Assembly (NCBI GenBank): GCA_963662155.1
Contig: OY759266.1
Location: 55,113,510-55,177,509, forward strand
DNA from: Lamellibrachia columna
Lineage: Eukaryota; Annelida; Polychaeta; Sabellida; Siboglinidae
Direction: 5' to 3'
DNA: 64,000 nucleotides
How positions within the stretch are numbered: the first letter of the stretch is position 1; every line of letters begins with the position of its first letter. Made by a program: the position numbers and the translations under genes. This document shows positions 40,501 to 55,800 of the stretch, one piece after another. A model generated the notes under the pieces. The model worked only from the letters and a program-made list of their open reading frames with translations. It did no database searches and had not been told where the DNA came from.

Positions 40501-43500
40501 CGGGGGTGAGAACCAACAGTTTCTATTTTTAGGCCTCGATAACTAGCAACTGCACAGGTGTGCGTATTTAAGTGGTGGAAACGAAGTCACCAAGCAAAGA
40601 AAACGAACTGCACTGGTAATTACTCTTGTCATGAATAAGAGGGCGTCACCAGATTTGTGTGCATGTATTGTTGTGGGTGAGGCTTGCGTTTTAGTACAAC
40701 TGTAAAATGACATAAACATTTAGCATTTAAATGTTGTGTTTCTTACATACAATAACAAAATCAAGTCATCAGATCAGATGTTTGTTGTGGGCATTAGTTG
40801 CTATTATATAGCACAGTTCTAAAACCACAAACCACGTGGTGTGGTCAATAATGAGGTGTGAGGAAAAGCCTCATCATGAAGATATGCCCCACCTTTCCCT
40901 ACTTATAACATTTTGGCTGGTTAAAACTAATATCCATACAAAACATGTTAACATCGTGATCTTTCATATCTTAATATTTTTGAAAACACACAATCCTAGT
41001 TTTACGACATATATTGAGACTACTTTATTGAAATTAATGACAGATCAATATATCTTCACATTTTAAGGTGAAATATAAAAATTTTCACTGGGTGATTTAA
41101 TGGTTCGTCAGATTCCTGTTTGGTCCATCAGATTCCGGCTTGGTCCGTCAGATTTCTGCTTGGTCCATTCATGCTTGGTCTGTCAGATTCTTGTTTGGTC
41201 TGTCAGATACTTGTTTGGTCCGTCAGATTCTTGTTTCGTCCGTCAGATTCTTGTTTCGTCCGTCAGATTCCTGTTTGGTCCATCTGATTCCTGTTTGGTC
41301 CATCAGATTCTTGTTTTGTCCATCAGATTCCTGTTTGGTCTGTCCGATTCCTGTTTGGTCTGTCAGAATCCTGTTTGGTCCGTCAGATTCCCGTTTGGTC
41401 TGTCAGATTCCTGTTTGGTCTGTCAGATTCCTGTTTTGTCCATCAGATTCCTGTTTGGTCTATCAGATTCCTGTTTAGTCCGTCAGATTCCTGTTTTGTC
41501 CATCAGATTCCTGTTTGGTCCATCAGATTCCTGTTTGGTCTGTCAAATTCCTGTTTGGTCCATCAGATTCGTATTTGCTGTGAACTAAAATATGCTAGTT
41601 TTATGACTTATACAGAAAGATCCACCAATCTTCACATCTGAAGATGAGATATAAAATTTTTCACTGGATGATTTGTTGTTCTGTGAAATTCCTGTTTTAC
41701 ACAATTTCTGATGGTAAAATACTACACCAATAAAGAATAAAGCATGGAATATTATTAATTTTGTTAATAATATTGTTAATTTACATACTTTGATATTTTG
41801 CCATTTAAATTATACCAAACTCCCAACCCATCTGGTTCACTTAACCAATGAAAATCAATGCACATTTGTCGGTATCAAATACTGCACATCTCTCAACAAG
41901 TTCCTAACATTAAATATAATCAGCAATTTTTAGTGATGCACTTAATCAAAAGCTTTTTGTAAGTAAAAGTTTATACTGATGACCTCTCCTCACCACATTT
42001 TTAATGACTAGAAAAAACAAAAACAACATATTTGTCAGGCAGCTGTTTAGAACCCATGTTCAGATGGATTTATTAATTTATCACACATGCAACAACAGTG
42101 ACTTGATTGTCGTAAGGCATGCACGCTGAATACAATAACTGTCTCCTAATTATCTCATTTCCATTGCCCACAACATTCAATAAATGATTAATCAACTAAT
42201 TTGGCTCAAATGAGCATGTGCGCATGATGTGAACCTATTATGCATGTGTGCAAGAAATCATCATTATTTATCCATCATCATTCCAATGAAAAGCAGGTAA
42301 CTCTGCAGGATGCACAAGAACCAACTGTACCAAACAACACTGTAACTACATTTTTAAGAAAATCTGGGTTAATTCTGCACAAAACAATTAAATGGCAGAT
42401 AATTTGATACAACACTATTTAATACTTGATTGAACAAATTAAAGTGATCAAACATCACCCCAACATCACCCCACCAATGCCCCATCATCACTCCAACTGC
42501 ATTCCAACATCACCCCCAATATCACTCCAAACATCACCCCAACATCACTCCCAACATCACCCCAACAAAGGGCCAACATCACCACAACAGCACACCAACA
42601 TCACTCCAACAAAGCTCCAACATCACCCCAACAGTACTCCAACATCACCCCAACAAAGCCCAAACATCACCCCAACAGAACTCCAACATCACTCCCAACA
42701 TCACCCCAATAGCACTCCAACATCATTTCAACAAAGCCCCAACAGCACTCCAACATCACACCCAACAGCACACCAACATCACACCAACATCCAATCACAG
42801 TGCATATTTTAATTGGGCACTGGTCAGCATCCAATACAAAAACAAATAGGCCAATTATTTATTTCAGCTGACCATCTTCATGGGTCCAAACTGTTCAGTA
42901 ATGAATTTTCTGATGATGAAGAATGGTTTGTGAGCGATTTAAGGCACATTGTAATACAGAAGATAACACGAGTGACAAAACATTTACCTGGATTTAGATG
43001 TACCTATCTCAGCATACCCACATCAGTCATCAATCATTTATCTGTGTTCATCTTCAGATCTATATATTATTTACAACATCTGCTGTCTCTTGATTACACC
43101 TATCTCAGAAAATTGCCTATTATTCACCATTGCTCAACCAGGGAGGTTATAAAAAATCCACCAATGTCTGATGTCAAATTATTTCCTTTACTCATTTTTC
43201 TCAATCAACATAATATTTCAATTGATTGATTGAATTCAAAACGTGTTTACAAAACAACACTGTACGCAACTACAAACACCACACATTCAAACAAATATCC
43301 TAAGTATTAAAAATGCAATCACAGCAGCTACATATATCTACAGAGGCATAAATTACATATTTATACATATAGCTAATCAGTTTAAACAAAATATAAGCGT
43401 TGCATAAGAAATTTTTTTAATGAGATCAACTGCTTTTTTGAGTGGCTTAAATGAGATGATTTAAATTAAACAATTCTGAGCTTAACTGCTCATTAAACAG

Positions 43501-46500
43501 GAGAGTGGTTTGATAATTCATTGGATACCAGGTAATTTAGAATTATCCTGTTGAATTAACATGATTTTGGGTCATCTGAGTTAAAAAAAAGTTGATATTC
43601 AAATTAAATGTTTTCAAAACACAAAAACAAGTACCTAAATCCATTTGTATAGAAATGTTTGAAAGTATGTATAAGAAAGGTTAATATTAATATAAAAATT
43701 CACTAAAATAAAAAACCTGATTTAAATATATAAAAAGTGTTTGATTATTTTAAAAAATCACTATAATTATCAACCTTGTAGCAGAAGGTGTTTTCACTAA
43801 ACTGCAACATAAGAAATTCCTTAACTGACATTTACCTCTCAAGAATAGAGCAAATCTATATGTATTGTGAGGCAGATATGGTTGAGTAAGTTTCACATCA
43901 GTAATGAAATGATCCACTGTTATTGTTTCTAACAAGTGGACAACAGACAGAGGAACTCTTTGGTAAAACAGAAGCAAATTTGCTAAAATAGCATTCTTAT
44001 TGAGCCACACCAGAGCAGGGAATGTCTTCAGTCAACTGCCACACACTCCACGGATGTACCACTTTTTACTCTCGGAGCATTTCTAAGAAAGAAACGCGAG
44101 AGCGAATAAACCCGGCCGAGAATCCTGTTAGAAAAACACTGCCTGAGCCAATATTGCTCTTTCTGCCTATCGCTGGTCTTCATTCGGTAGTCACAGAAAG
44201 TGCAGCACATGTAGGTCATCCCTTGGTCGACGTGACATAGACACATTGAGCTGGGAAATACTGCGGACTTCTGTTAGTTACACCCTGCAGCAATCTCCAC
44301 GGTAATCCAACTCTTCACTGGCTGGTTCCATCTAACAGGAATGACAGTATCTACCACTACCCCGTTAATTTTATTTGTAGCCTGACTGAGTTAATTACAT
44401 CTTGATTTAAACAGGGTTATTTAGTGTTCAAATTAATTAGTTGATTAAATATACTCCACTGCACCTGTTTTTGTTAGTAACTTTTTTTCTTCCTGCAAAG
44501 CTCGGCTCGAAAATACTCTAGCCACATTTATATGTGGCTAGCATAGAGTTATGAGCTCAAATGGAAGAAGAAGAAATGCCCGCAAAAAGGCTTGAATGGC
44601 TCATTTTCTTTTCTCCAATGTAATTTAAGTCTAAGCATCAGGGCACACCAGCTACACAAAATATGTGTTTCATATTTCTGATACTTTAAAAACATACATA
44701 TCTGAATTGTATATATTGAGGAAATGTAGTTAATTCAACTAAAAACTATCGCTAGCATGTCTGGTGATGTCATAAACCCATGCTGAATCGTGATGTCATA
44801 AGCCCATGCTGACTCCTGTTGTCATAAACCCATGCCAACTCCTGATGTCATAAATCCATGCTGACTCATGATGTCATAAACCCATGCTGACTCCTGATGT
44901 CATAAACCCATGCTGACTCCTGATGGCATAAACCCATGCTGACTCCTGATGTCATAAACCCATGCTGACTCCTGATGTCATAAACCCATGATGACTCCAG
45001 ATAAAAAACAGATGAAATAAAGTAATACCAGGCACTGATGTAACTAGAAATCACTGGAGATACAAGGATGTTATTTCACAAATACTGTACTTTAACATAA
45101 CCGCACTGACAACAAATAGTGCTCATCCCGTGCTGATGTTTAGTATGTTCAGTCAATACAATACACATCTGTGGAGCTATCTACCAGCCAGCATCAGGGA
45201 CACTGATGACATTACTGCTTTCACGCGATCCCTTAAGACATTTTTATACAAACAGGAATGCACAGAACTGGGGCATGTTCTTTGGCATGCTGTTTATAAA
45301 AGTATCTTACATTTATCGTTTTATTTATAAACACACGCATACACTTATGTTTTTCATGTTTCCCTATTTAGTCTCTTAGAAAAACAGCGTACTGTAAAGC
45401 ACCATTGAGTACTCAGTGAATTTGGTACTCATAAATTTGGTATTTCATTATTTATCATTATTGTAAATAATGTGTGAATTTACTGACATCACCTGACACC
45501 ATGAGTCAGGCATGTAGTTCCAGCAGGGGTCGAAGTGACATGACCATAGTGCTGCCATCAATCCCCACCATAATTATTCACTAATCAGCGAATCGAAAAA
45601 GAACCAACCTCGATAGAAACACGATCCTTCCCACTTTCCAGGTACAGAATCTACCCACTGCTTTCAGCCATGCTTATCTAGAAGCACCGCATCAGCGAGA
45701 CCCGACACTTGCTGCCATAGCACATACAGCAGCCAATCTGAGTGCACTGTGGGAATCTCATCAAATCACATATGCATCGGCTAATTAAGTTATGGAGTAA
45801 ATTTGGGTATCCTGCACTGGTGACTTTAACGACAATGATGTCACAGCATGGATTCCAATGTCAATCTGAGGCCATCTCGTATAGCATTGTCACCACTAAC
45901 TGGGTTAGGGGCAATAATTCCGAGAGAGAGAGTGGCTGGCTATGGCAGGAATGCAAGCCCCACTCTTGCACACAGTGTAGTACAAAACAGCATGCAAACA
46001 ACAACGTTGGATTCCACGCAAGACAAAACCACATCATGATTCGATTAATTAAAGATCCTTTCTCAATAATTTTTTTTTGCTTGTCTCGTTTCATATTTGA
46101 ACCTATCTAGTACTTGTATGCTAGCTCTAGTATCCACTATGACACGCAAGTTTGTTTGAACAAATTTGTTATTTTGTTCTGGTGAAATCACCGGACAAAC
46201 TATTACATTAATTCTGACCAGAAAAATTGGCAAAAGTGGGCTGGCTATATATGCGAAGCGATTTTCGGATCTTTGTGTTTTTAAAAACAAATCATGCAAT
46301 TTGCAATTAATATATTTGAATATGGCATTTGGTGTGTTTTATATATCAAAAGGCATATAATTTGACCGTTCAATCGCTTACTTTTACGCCCCTCGTGAAT
46401 GGATTCAACCTTTGTAAATCACGGCTGGAAAGCTCTGAATCTTAAGATTTATATACCAGCTAAATCCATTGGCTGATATTTTTAACGTTGACCAATGAAA

Positions 46501-49500
46501 GGATCAAAAACAAGTAGAAACTGTAAACAAGATTCCTATCAACCATAGCAACTGGGGTATTTCCCCCAAAACAAACGCTAGCATTGGCCAAATCAGGTTA
46601 TGTGATCGACAGTGACTGGCTGTTTTTGCACGATGGTGGCTTCCAACCGGCAGCGTGACATCGCTAATGCTATGAATCTTGCCAGAAACTCGAACATTAT
46701 TGAACTTGTGACAGAAGACAGAGTGAGAACACTTTTGGATGAGTATATTTTTAATTCGGACTCGGAGTCTGATCACTTATCAGACAGTGATTTGAAAGAT
46801 GATGCCGATTTGGTGTTGTCCATGCCTCCGCCAGTGGAGCCTGCTCCCAGACCCGGATCTGTCGACCTACCTGGTCCCAGTCATTCGAGCAGTTATAGTC
46901 ACTACTAGCTCAAACATGACCATCCTGCTTTAGATCCAAGGGAAATCTTGTTTCATGTCATCACACAATCTTCATTGTTTTTGTGACAATTGAATTTTGT
47001 TAATTAAATATTTCTAAAAAACATATTTTCCTTGTTTTCAGTGTCACTGGTCATAGATCCGAAAACATTAAAAATGGTTGCGTTATAAAAAAATCCTATC
47101 TTGTCAACCCCTGCACATACAGATTTAATGTTTACACCATTCATTGATCGTAATCTTCCAACTAAACGTGCCAAAGGTCATTGAGCTGTCACGAATATAG
47201 ATGTTCCATTGCTATGGGAGAGTTGTGGAAAACTTTAAGCCCCGATTTCTCAAAAGTTTAAATTTGAGGGTTGATCACTTCAACCACTCATAACTTCGTA
47301 AATAATTGACATACAATAATACAATTGGTATCACAATAAAGGGGAAAGGTTGCCATTTAACAAGATATCCATAACTCCATAATGTCAAAATGTACCTTAT
47401 GGTCCAAACCGTGGTGACCCGTCACATATACTATAACATAAGTGTTATGTTATGCGCTTGTATGTTACGTGAGTGATAATTCAGTGATCAATATTCAACA
47501 TGCTCAACAATACACATTTAATGCGTATACGATTCTACACATTAATATGGCGTCTCTGTCTATGGCTGTGGGGCCTAGCGCTACGCTATATACCCATTAG
47601 TTACATTTGGGGTGTACATATTGCAAGCCGGGGCATATGCTGGCGCCATCTAGGTGATGTGTGCAAGAACACTACAATAAGGTTATTCATACTTTTGTAA
47701 GTTAAACAATCTAACAATGAAAGTGAATTTTTTCAATGATTTTAACACAAGTATATACTTTTTTATTAAACCAACTGTGCACATTACTAAATCAAATTAG
47801 GAGGGAGAGGTAGAGACTAAAATTATCCAGTGACTACAAAAAAATAATCACTGGATTTGGACATACAAAATACTGTTGGCAAAAAGGTCAAAGGAAAACG
47901 ATCCCATACAAAGTAAACTCCCAATGAAAAAGCCATTCACTGAAAAATACTAGTTTAAAAAATGCATCAGTATAAACTTTAACAAACAGAAAATAAACAA
48001 AGGATATTTATTTTGAATTTGTCTGCAAACATGTACACCTATGTAAATAAAGGTATGGATGTCTTCAACATAATTTTATGATGTTAAAGATAAAGAGCGA
48101 TAGCTTACATGCCACTTAACACAAACCAACTTTGTTTACAAATTAGACAGAACAAATTGTCCTCAGATGTGCCAATGATTTGAATAAATATGAAACTAAT
48201 TAATGTGTTTTGACACAGGGAACATCCATATTTTGCTAGGTATAAATGAAATGGAAAGTGACTGACCTCTCAACAACTTTTGACACTTTCATTTTTGTAT
48301 GACCTAAACACACCTTGTAGAATGTTATCTGAAACACAAAAATCAAATCCTGTAAAATGCATTCACACAACACACACTAACAAACAAACAGCCAGAAGGC
48401 TGTTTGTAATAGGAATGATTTCTTGCACAAACAAGTTAGAAAGAAAATATTATGATGATCATAAATTATAAGGTGAGGTGTGTGTGCATGTGTGGCATTG
48501 CGTGCACACATGCATGTGTGACATATGTAGGAACATATAGATATTATATTTGTTATGATATGCATATGTATATACACATATATGTATATACAAACATACA
48601 TACATACATACATACATACGTAGATATACAGCTGTGGAAATAATGAATGCATACAGGCGTGTATGTGGTGGCACACACTTGATTTGGCATCCTTAAAATG
48701 TGTGTTCAGCTTCCAACACTAAATTTCAAGACTGATGTTATTCTGCTTAGAAGTGTCAAGATCTGTGCAACACGTTTTAAAGTTTTCAACACTAATTTGT
48801 TGAGTTTCTGAAGATCTCCCCCAGATTGACCCCAAATCCTACGCCAAGACCCAGACCCAGAAGTGGTTAATACCTTACTTTGATGACATTTCAGCATATA
48901 GAAAAAGCTTAAATGGGTTGAGCTTGGGGTGACCATGGGCCCCAGGAGGTGGAGCCATGTGGACAGTATGTCTGTCCTGGCTTTGGTCGTCTTTCTCCTC
49001 CTCCCTCTCCCAGCAACTTCACCTGTCTCCGGGTAATTTTTCCATAGCCTCACTATGTTAAAAAAGTTACAATTTACCCTTCTAGTCACTTCCCTCCAAG
49101 AAACACCCTAGTAAACCATTGCTACAGCTTACAAAAGCTGTTTGGTGCCCATTCTTGGTCGATGGATCATGATAATAATATTTATTATAAAATAATATTT
49201 TGTTTTTATTTTATCTTTTTTTTTAATCACAAAGCACAGTAGTATACATTTGTGTTGATAAAATCATATTAATGTCTTAGCGACAATTTACCAGAAAAAA
49301 ACATGTTTCCATTAATTTACCATTATCAACCCCACAAATTGCCCCCCCCTCATCTCCTCTCCTACCTATGTACGCTGGAACAATAGTGGAAAATACAATG
49401 ATACCCTATCATCACACAAAGACCCACTTAAACTATTTTTTATAGGTTGAAATCACATTAACATTAAGGTACTTATCACTTCTAGGCTACTGGGTCTCGA

Positions 49501-49625
49501 CACTTCCAAGCAGAATAACATCAGTCCTGAAATTTAGTGTTAGAAACTCAACGCACATCTTAAGGATGTCAAATCACGTGGGTGCCACCACATACACGCA
49601 TGTATGCACTGATTATTCCCGCTAC

Positions 49626-49711
<86 letters not shown>

Positions 49712-49840
49712 GAGTAGGTGACTGCATGTAGAGAAGTATGACGGAAGAACCTGCTTGAATTGGATTGGTAATGAAGTGGGACCGTTTTTGTGAGGAAAAA
49801 GTTTCAATGTTTCATTACTGGAAAAATTCATACATGTATA

Positions 49841-49872
<32 letters not shown>

Positions 49873-52800
49873 ATATATATATACATATACATGCATGCAC
49901 ATTTCAGACACGCCCGATTGTTTGCAGTAATGAAACGGTGAAACTCTTCCTCACAAAAATGGTCCCACTTCATTACCAACCCAATTCAAGCAGTTTCTTC
50001 CATCACACTCCTCTACATGCAATCACCTACTCATTATTTTCCAGAAAAAAACAGTAAAAACAGTGCAGACATCAATGTGACTAGACCAACAGCTGTTTGC
50101 AGAATGTGACATGGCCCATACCTCTTTGACATAAGCCTCAATTGTTGCTTTGTTGTGCAGGAACGAGCGTCTTGGATTATACTGCCTGCAGATCTCCTGC
50201 TGGCTGTGGAGAGTCGGGCCCGACTGTGACAGACACAGACACACTACATTAAAGAGTGATAACATTCCATGATCAGCGGCAAAAAAACTGCTAATGCATA
50301 TCATGTGTTGCTATGAAATCTGTGTGGATTTCGTACAAAATTGCACTGGAAATCTCACATTCCATGTTTTTTGCCACACAGTTGAACAGTTTACAATGGC
50401 CATTCAAGACGATCTCAATTTCTTCAATCTAGACTGAGAAAACAACAACTGTATAATCATAACAACTAGATATTGACATAAAAGGACAGCATCACTTTAG
50501 AAAGTTGAATAAACCCCTGAAATTATGATATTACAATTGCTTTACTAATTGTATAACACAATTTAATTTCTGCAAATTACACTCTTAATCCAACACAAAT
50601 CAGCTACTCAATTGCCAGGTCCATGCCTATAAAAGGGCTGGTCCCAGATATGTGGTGCTTTATTAATTTTGTAATAATACTAATAATTTATTGCAACAAC
50701 ATTTAAGATACAATTGAGATAGACATGTGAGCCTGGATGTAACCATGGGACAGCCATTGTTTTTCTATCTAACTGATTGATGTGGTGCATCATATATAAA
50801 TTATGCAGTGTTCTCTCTCTAATGACTTTCCTATGTGACACAGCTTCACCGTGGCCTTAGATTCACAGGAGCCTTTCTGCAGTACCACGGCAGATAAAGC
50901 ACCTGTCAGTTCAGAGGACAGAGGTTCCAGTCCACCTACTCCCAATTTGTAGCTTGGGCAATGCTGTTCACTCCACTTTGTCTTTCAGAAGAGACATTAA
51001 AAGCTGTTGGTTCCTTTGTCCCTGGTGTCTATGCCAGGGGAAGTAAAAGATCCCATAATCAGGGGGTAAACGTGTAACTTACAAACTCTAATACACACTG
51101 CACCAGTCGTGTATAGTAGGGCCGGAACGCACGGTATGGTACACGATACACAATATTGCGGTACACTATGATATGCGATAGCGGTAGGCAAACCATTATT
51201 CGCGTCACGTGAAGCAATAAACGTTCAACGCGAACCACACCTGCCTGTGTATCGATAAAATAGCGAAATATAACATGTAGTACATTTCCTACATGTATAT
51301 CTAACTATAATCTATGTAAAATTTGTACACTATTATTTTTTTAATATGCGCGTGCAATTTGGACCTCATGTGAGTGATGATGTGACGTCTGCTGTAGCGT
51401 TGCCTTGTCCACGTGATAAATAAACGTGTGTTTTACTGTTGTATCATTCTTGTCAGTGTATTCTGTACCACGATGTGTATCGTATTGTGACCTCTGTATC
51501 ACGTTACGTATCGTAATGTGAAGTAGTGTATCGTTCTGGCCCTAGTGTGTAGGATGGATGGTGAATTAAGTGCTGCCTAAAGTAGCCAAAAGTTACGATT
51601 TTGAACTGCTAGCAGCAAGTGATACTACAGAATTGTCTTTTAATTAGGCTCATTCAGAGCAATTTAGCCTTCGTATAAGCGTCGATTTTATGATAGCCGT
51701 GCAGCTAGGCATAGGATATAGTGAGTTTTTGTTATAGTTTTTATAATTTTTTTTCTTTATAAGAGTAATTTTTTACCATGTGACATATGTATATGTATGG
51801 CAGATATGTGGAAAAGCTTGGCAGCTCTAGGTGGTCATTTAGTAGATGCTGAGTTAGCACTGACAGGTTATGTAATGTTTACAAAGGATAGGTGAGAGAG
51901 AAGGGGAGGTGGAGTAATTTTATATATAAAAGAATCTATCCAAACATGTGAAATAACACTGAAAAGTGAATCAGGTTGTGAGGAAGCAATTTGACGTAAT
52001 ATTGTTACCAAGAACTCAACATTAACAATAGGAGTAGTTTATCATAGTCCAAACATAGGACAAGAGGAAAATGGAAAACTACAAATTGCTATGAGAGGTG
52101 AGAAAGGGGAATGTGTTATAACTGATGAATTTAATCATGGCCATATACAATGGAAACTATTAGTTTCTACTTTTAACACAACAAGGAACAAGTAAGAAAA
52201 TTACAGACCAGTGAGTTTAACATCAGTTATATGCAAATTACTAGAAACGTTAATTAGAGACCACATGATGGAATTCCTTGTAAAACATAAATTAATAAAT
52301 ACATCTCAACATGGGTTCCTAAAAGCAAGGTCATGTCTAACCAATCTCTTATGTTTTTTTGAAGAAATTACAAAGTGGGTAGATGATGGGTCACCAGTGG
52401 ATGTTGTCTACTTAGATTTTCAGAAAGCTTTCGATAAAGTGCCCCATCAAAGATTTTTACTTAAACTAAAAGCCCATGGTATAAGTAATTATGTAATCAA
52501 CTGGATAGAAGAGTGGCTTACACACAGAAGACAGAGAGTAATAGTAGGTGGTGAGATTTCAAACTGGAAATCTGTTTTGAGTGGGGTACCACAGAGATCA
52601 GTATTAGGCCCTATAGTGTTTTTAATATACATAAATGATTAGGAAAATGACATACCTTGCAAAGTACTGAAATTTTCAGATGACAAAAAAGTATTCAGAA
52701 AGGTTACAAATGATACAGATAAACAAAGTTTACTACAGGATGATTTAGATAAATTGGTTAAATGGTAAAAAAAATAGCAAATGTTTTTCAATTTTGGGAA

Positions 52801-55800
52801 GTGCAAATGCATACACATAGGACATGGAAACATGGATGAAGAATATAAAATGGGGGATGCTGTACTAGGTAGAACCACACAAGAAAAGGACTTAGGAGTA
52901 ACATTTAGTGCTGACATGAAGGTTTCAGAGCAATGTGGGTTTGCTGCTTCAAACAAAAATCAAATTCTAGGGCTAGTTAGGAGAACTATCACATACAAGG
53001 AGAAACAGTTAACTGTACCCCTGTACAAAGCAATAGGTAGACCACATTTTGAATATTGTATACAAGCATGGAGGCCATATCGTGAGGACATAGACAATTT
53101 AGAAAGAATACAACGAAGAGCAACTAAAATGATTACAGAATTGAGAGATCTTAGTTAGGAAAGTCGCTTATTAGAATGTGGTTTGACAACACTAGAGACA
53201 AGGAGACTAAGAGGAGACCAAATAGAAAAAGTGTTTAAATAGTTAATGGTCATGAGGATATTGATATAGAACACAAAGCAGCATTAGTTAAGGAACAATA
53301 TAGGTTGGACATGAGAAAGTACTCATTTCTCACACAGGGTGATAAATGAATGGAATAGACTGTCAAATGCTTGTGTTAATGCTAGTAGAGTGAATATGTT
53401 TAAAAATAGAATTGACAGATATCTGATAAGGGCGGGCTATATGTAGATAATAAAATTGTTGTACTCTCGATAAGCCAATGGCTTCCTTGTCCACTTGCCA
53501 TCTGGAACAGTCCGAATTTGTAGTTTGAGATGGCAATCTTGTTCAATCTTGTTAAATTTTCATGGTTATGTCAGAAAGTAAAAGGTCGCACTGACAGTGT
53601 CAGTGACAGTCCATTTGTGAGGCCCGCTTGCCTTCGATCCAAGCGATGTGGTCATTGCTGCCCATGTCGGGTTCTGTGGAATGATGGCATCAACATTTCT
53701 TCCACTACTGAGAATAATGTTAGAACATCATCTTCTTTCAAAGATATTTTAGCACCATGATAACCCAGGGTTCTCTGTGTCGCGGTCGAAACATGTTTTG
53801 TCAAAGTGAGCTGAGCAAAGCCGGCTGTGCATCAACTTTGTCAGCTTGAAGTTTGCAGGCTTCATTTTCATGAGCCATTTCTTTAGCAAAGTTGGCTGCA
53901 TAAGGAACTTAAACAACCTACATGTTACACTATTCTTACTTCTGTTTGCAAACAAATGCCGCACATTAAACCATTCTGACGCTCACTTCGAAACAACCGA
54001 TATTGTGAACATAGGTGAATGAATGGAAAGTCGCAATCTCATTGTGCTTCCCTGTCACCGGTGATGTGACATTGAAGCTTGCCGATAATCACAATTAAGC
54101 TGTTTCATTAGGCCTTAGTTTCTTCATTGGACACTTGTGTTGTTCAGGCCTAATTTCTTTGGGACACTTGTGTTGTTTAGGCCTTACTTTCTTCATCGGA
54201 CACTTGTGCTGTTCAGTCCTCAGTTTCTTCATTAGACAATTGTGTTGCTAATGTCTCAATTTGTTCACTGAACATTAATTGTTTTTTCCCAGGCCAAAGT
54301 CTCTTCATAAGTGGGCACACATGAAGGCTATACTTAAATAGTTCCACTCAAACTGTTCATGTCTTAGTTTTTGTCGAGGGACACCTGTGCTGTTCATGTC
54401 TAAATTTTTTCATGGACACTTCTGAAAGTCAGGTCTCAGTGTATTCATAGGAAAGATGTGTTTCTCATGGCTTAGTTCGTTCATGGGACACTTGCACTGC
54501 TGAGGCCTCATGTTTCTCATGGGCCACTGGTGTTCCCAAGGCCTTAGTTTTTTTATCATAGAACATTTTAATTAGGATTTGGCTTCTTCATGGGACATTT
54601 GTGCTGCTCATATCTGAGTTTCTTTATGGGATACTTTTGTTGGTCTGGCCTCAGTTTCTTCATTGGACACTTCAATGCCTCCATTTGGCAGTAGAAATGT
54701 CAGTGGCCTGAACACATAGTTGATTTTAGTTATGCCACAATAGCTGCTTCACATCAACAATGATGTCCCAGTAGTGACAACTGACCCTGAAGTTGGTGAA
54801 CCTAGGGCTCACTTCAAACCAGACATTCATTTCTGTAAGCATTAATTTCTAATGTCTTGATTATCCAGAGACCAAGAGATCAGTCACAAGATATACGATG
54901 CCTAGACAACAAGAGATTAGACTTGGGGTCAATTACATTGTAATTGGAATTGAAATGCCAATTCCAATTCCGGAACGGTAATTGGAATTGGTGTTTTGTT
55001 TTTAAAGTAAATTGGAATTGGTGAAAATGTAATTAGTATTTTCAATTATTTTTCAATTAATTTTGCAATGACACCACTTTTTAACTCAAATTGTTTGCTA
55101 CAAATACTCAATAATAATATATTGCATATAACATATTTGTTAGCCCTTAAATTGGAACCTCATTATTAAAGTCACCCTCGGGACTGGCCAAGACAGCAAG
55201 AGATCAATCACCAGATGTCACCACTGATACCATGGCAGCAAGAGATCAAATATGATATTAATCACCAGATGTCAGCACTGTTATCAAGACCAACCGAGAT
55301 ACCAATCTCCAGATGTTGCCATATAACAAAGATGTATAGTTTGTAGCAGCCTACAACTAAGCAACTGCTATCTGTCGTAAGATAATATCCAAATGAAAAC
55401 ATTATCACAAAACTGACAGGTCAGCATTTTCTATTGGTAGCACCAACTTAAATTACTGTTAATGTAATACACCTATGGCTTCCTGCAACATGCAATGGAG
55501 CAGCCCTAATACACCTATGGCTTCCTGCAACATGCAATGGAGCAGCCCTAACCTAGACCCAATAAAGTATTTAGTTAGACCCAGAATACCCCTGGAAGCT
55601 GGGGTGGTCAGACAGAGAGCACATAATAGCTAAGTTTGTGAACCCTCCAGAATGCTACTTACCCCAGGTCTGTGGACTGACCAGAATGCCACTTGCCCCA
55701 GGTCCGGGAACCGTCCAGAATGCCACTTACCCCAGGACTGTGAACCCTCCAGAAGGCCACTTACTCCAGGTCTGTGAACCATCCAGTATGTAGCTTACCC

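Noticed and set aside
42426..42812. 128-codon Pro/Thr/His ORF
   Set aside because: Product of the ccaacatcacc short-period repeat.
43750..44010. 86-codon minus ORF as the missing GGL exon
   Set aside because: No GGL signature. The true GGL core exon was found at 48267-48328, where phase and KMKVSK motif fit.
48377..48676. Minus-strand Tyr/Met/Cys-rich ORFs
   Set aside because: Produced by catata/cata microsatellite sequence.
48706..49089. 127-codon minus ORF as a host gene
   Set aside because: It lies inside the Tc1-like inverted repeats and holds only a transposase N-terminal remnant.
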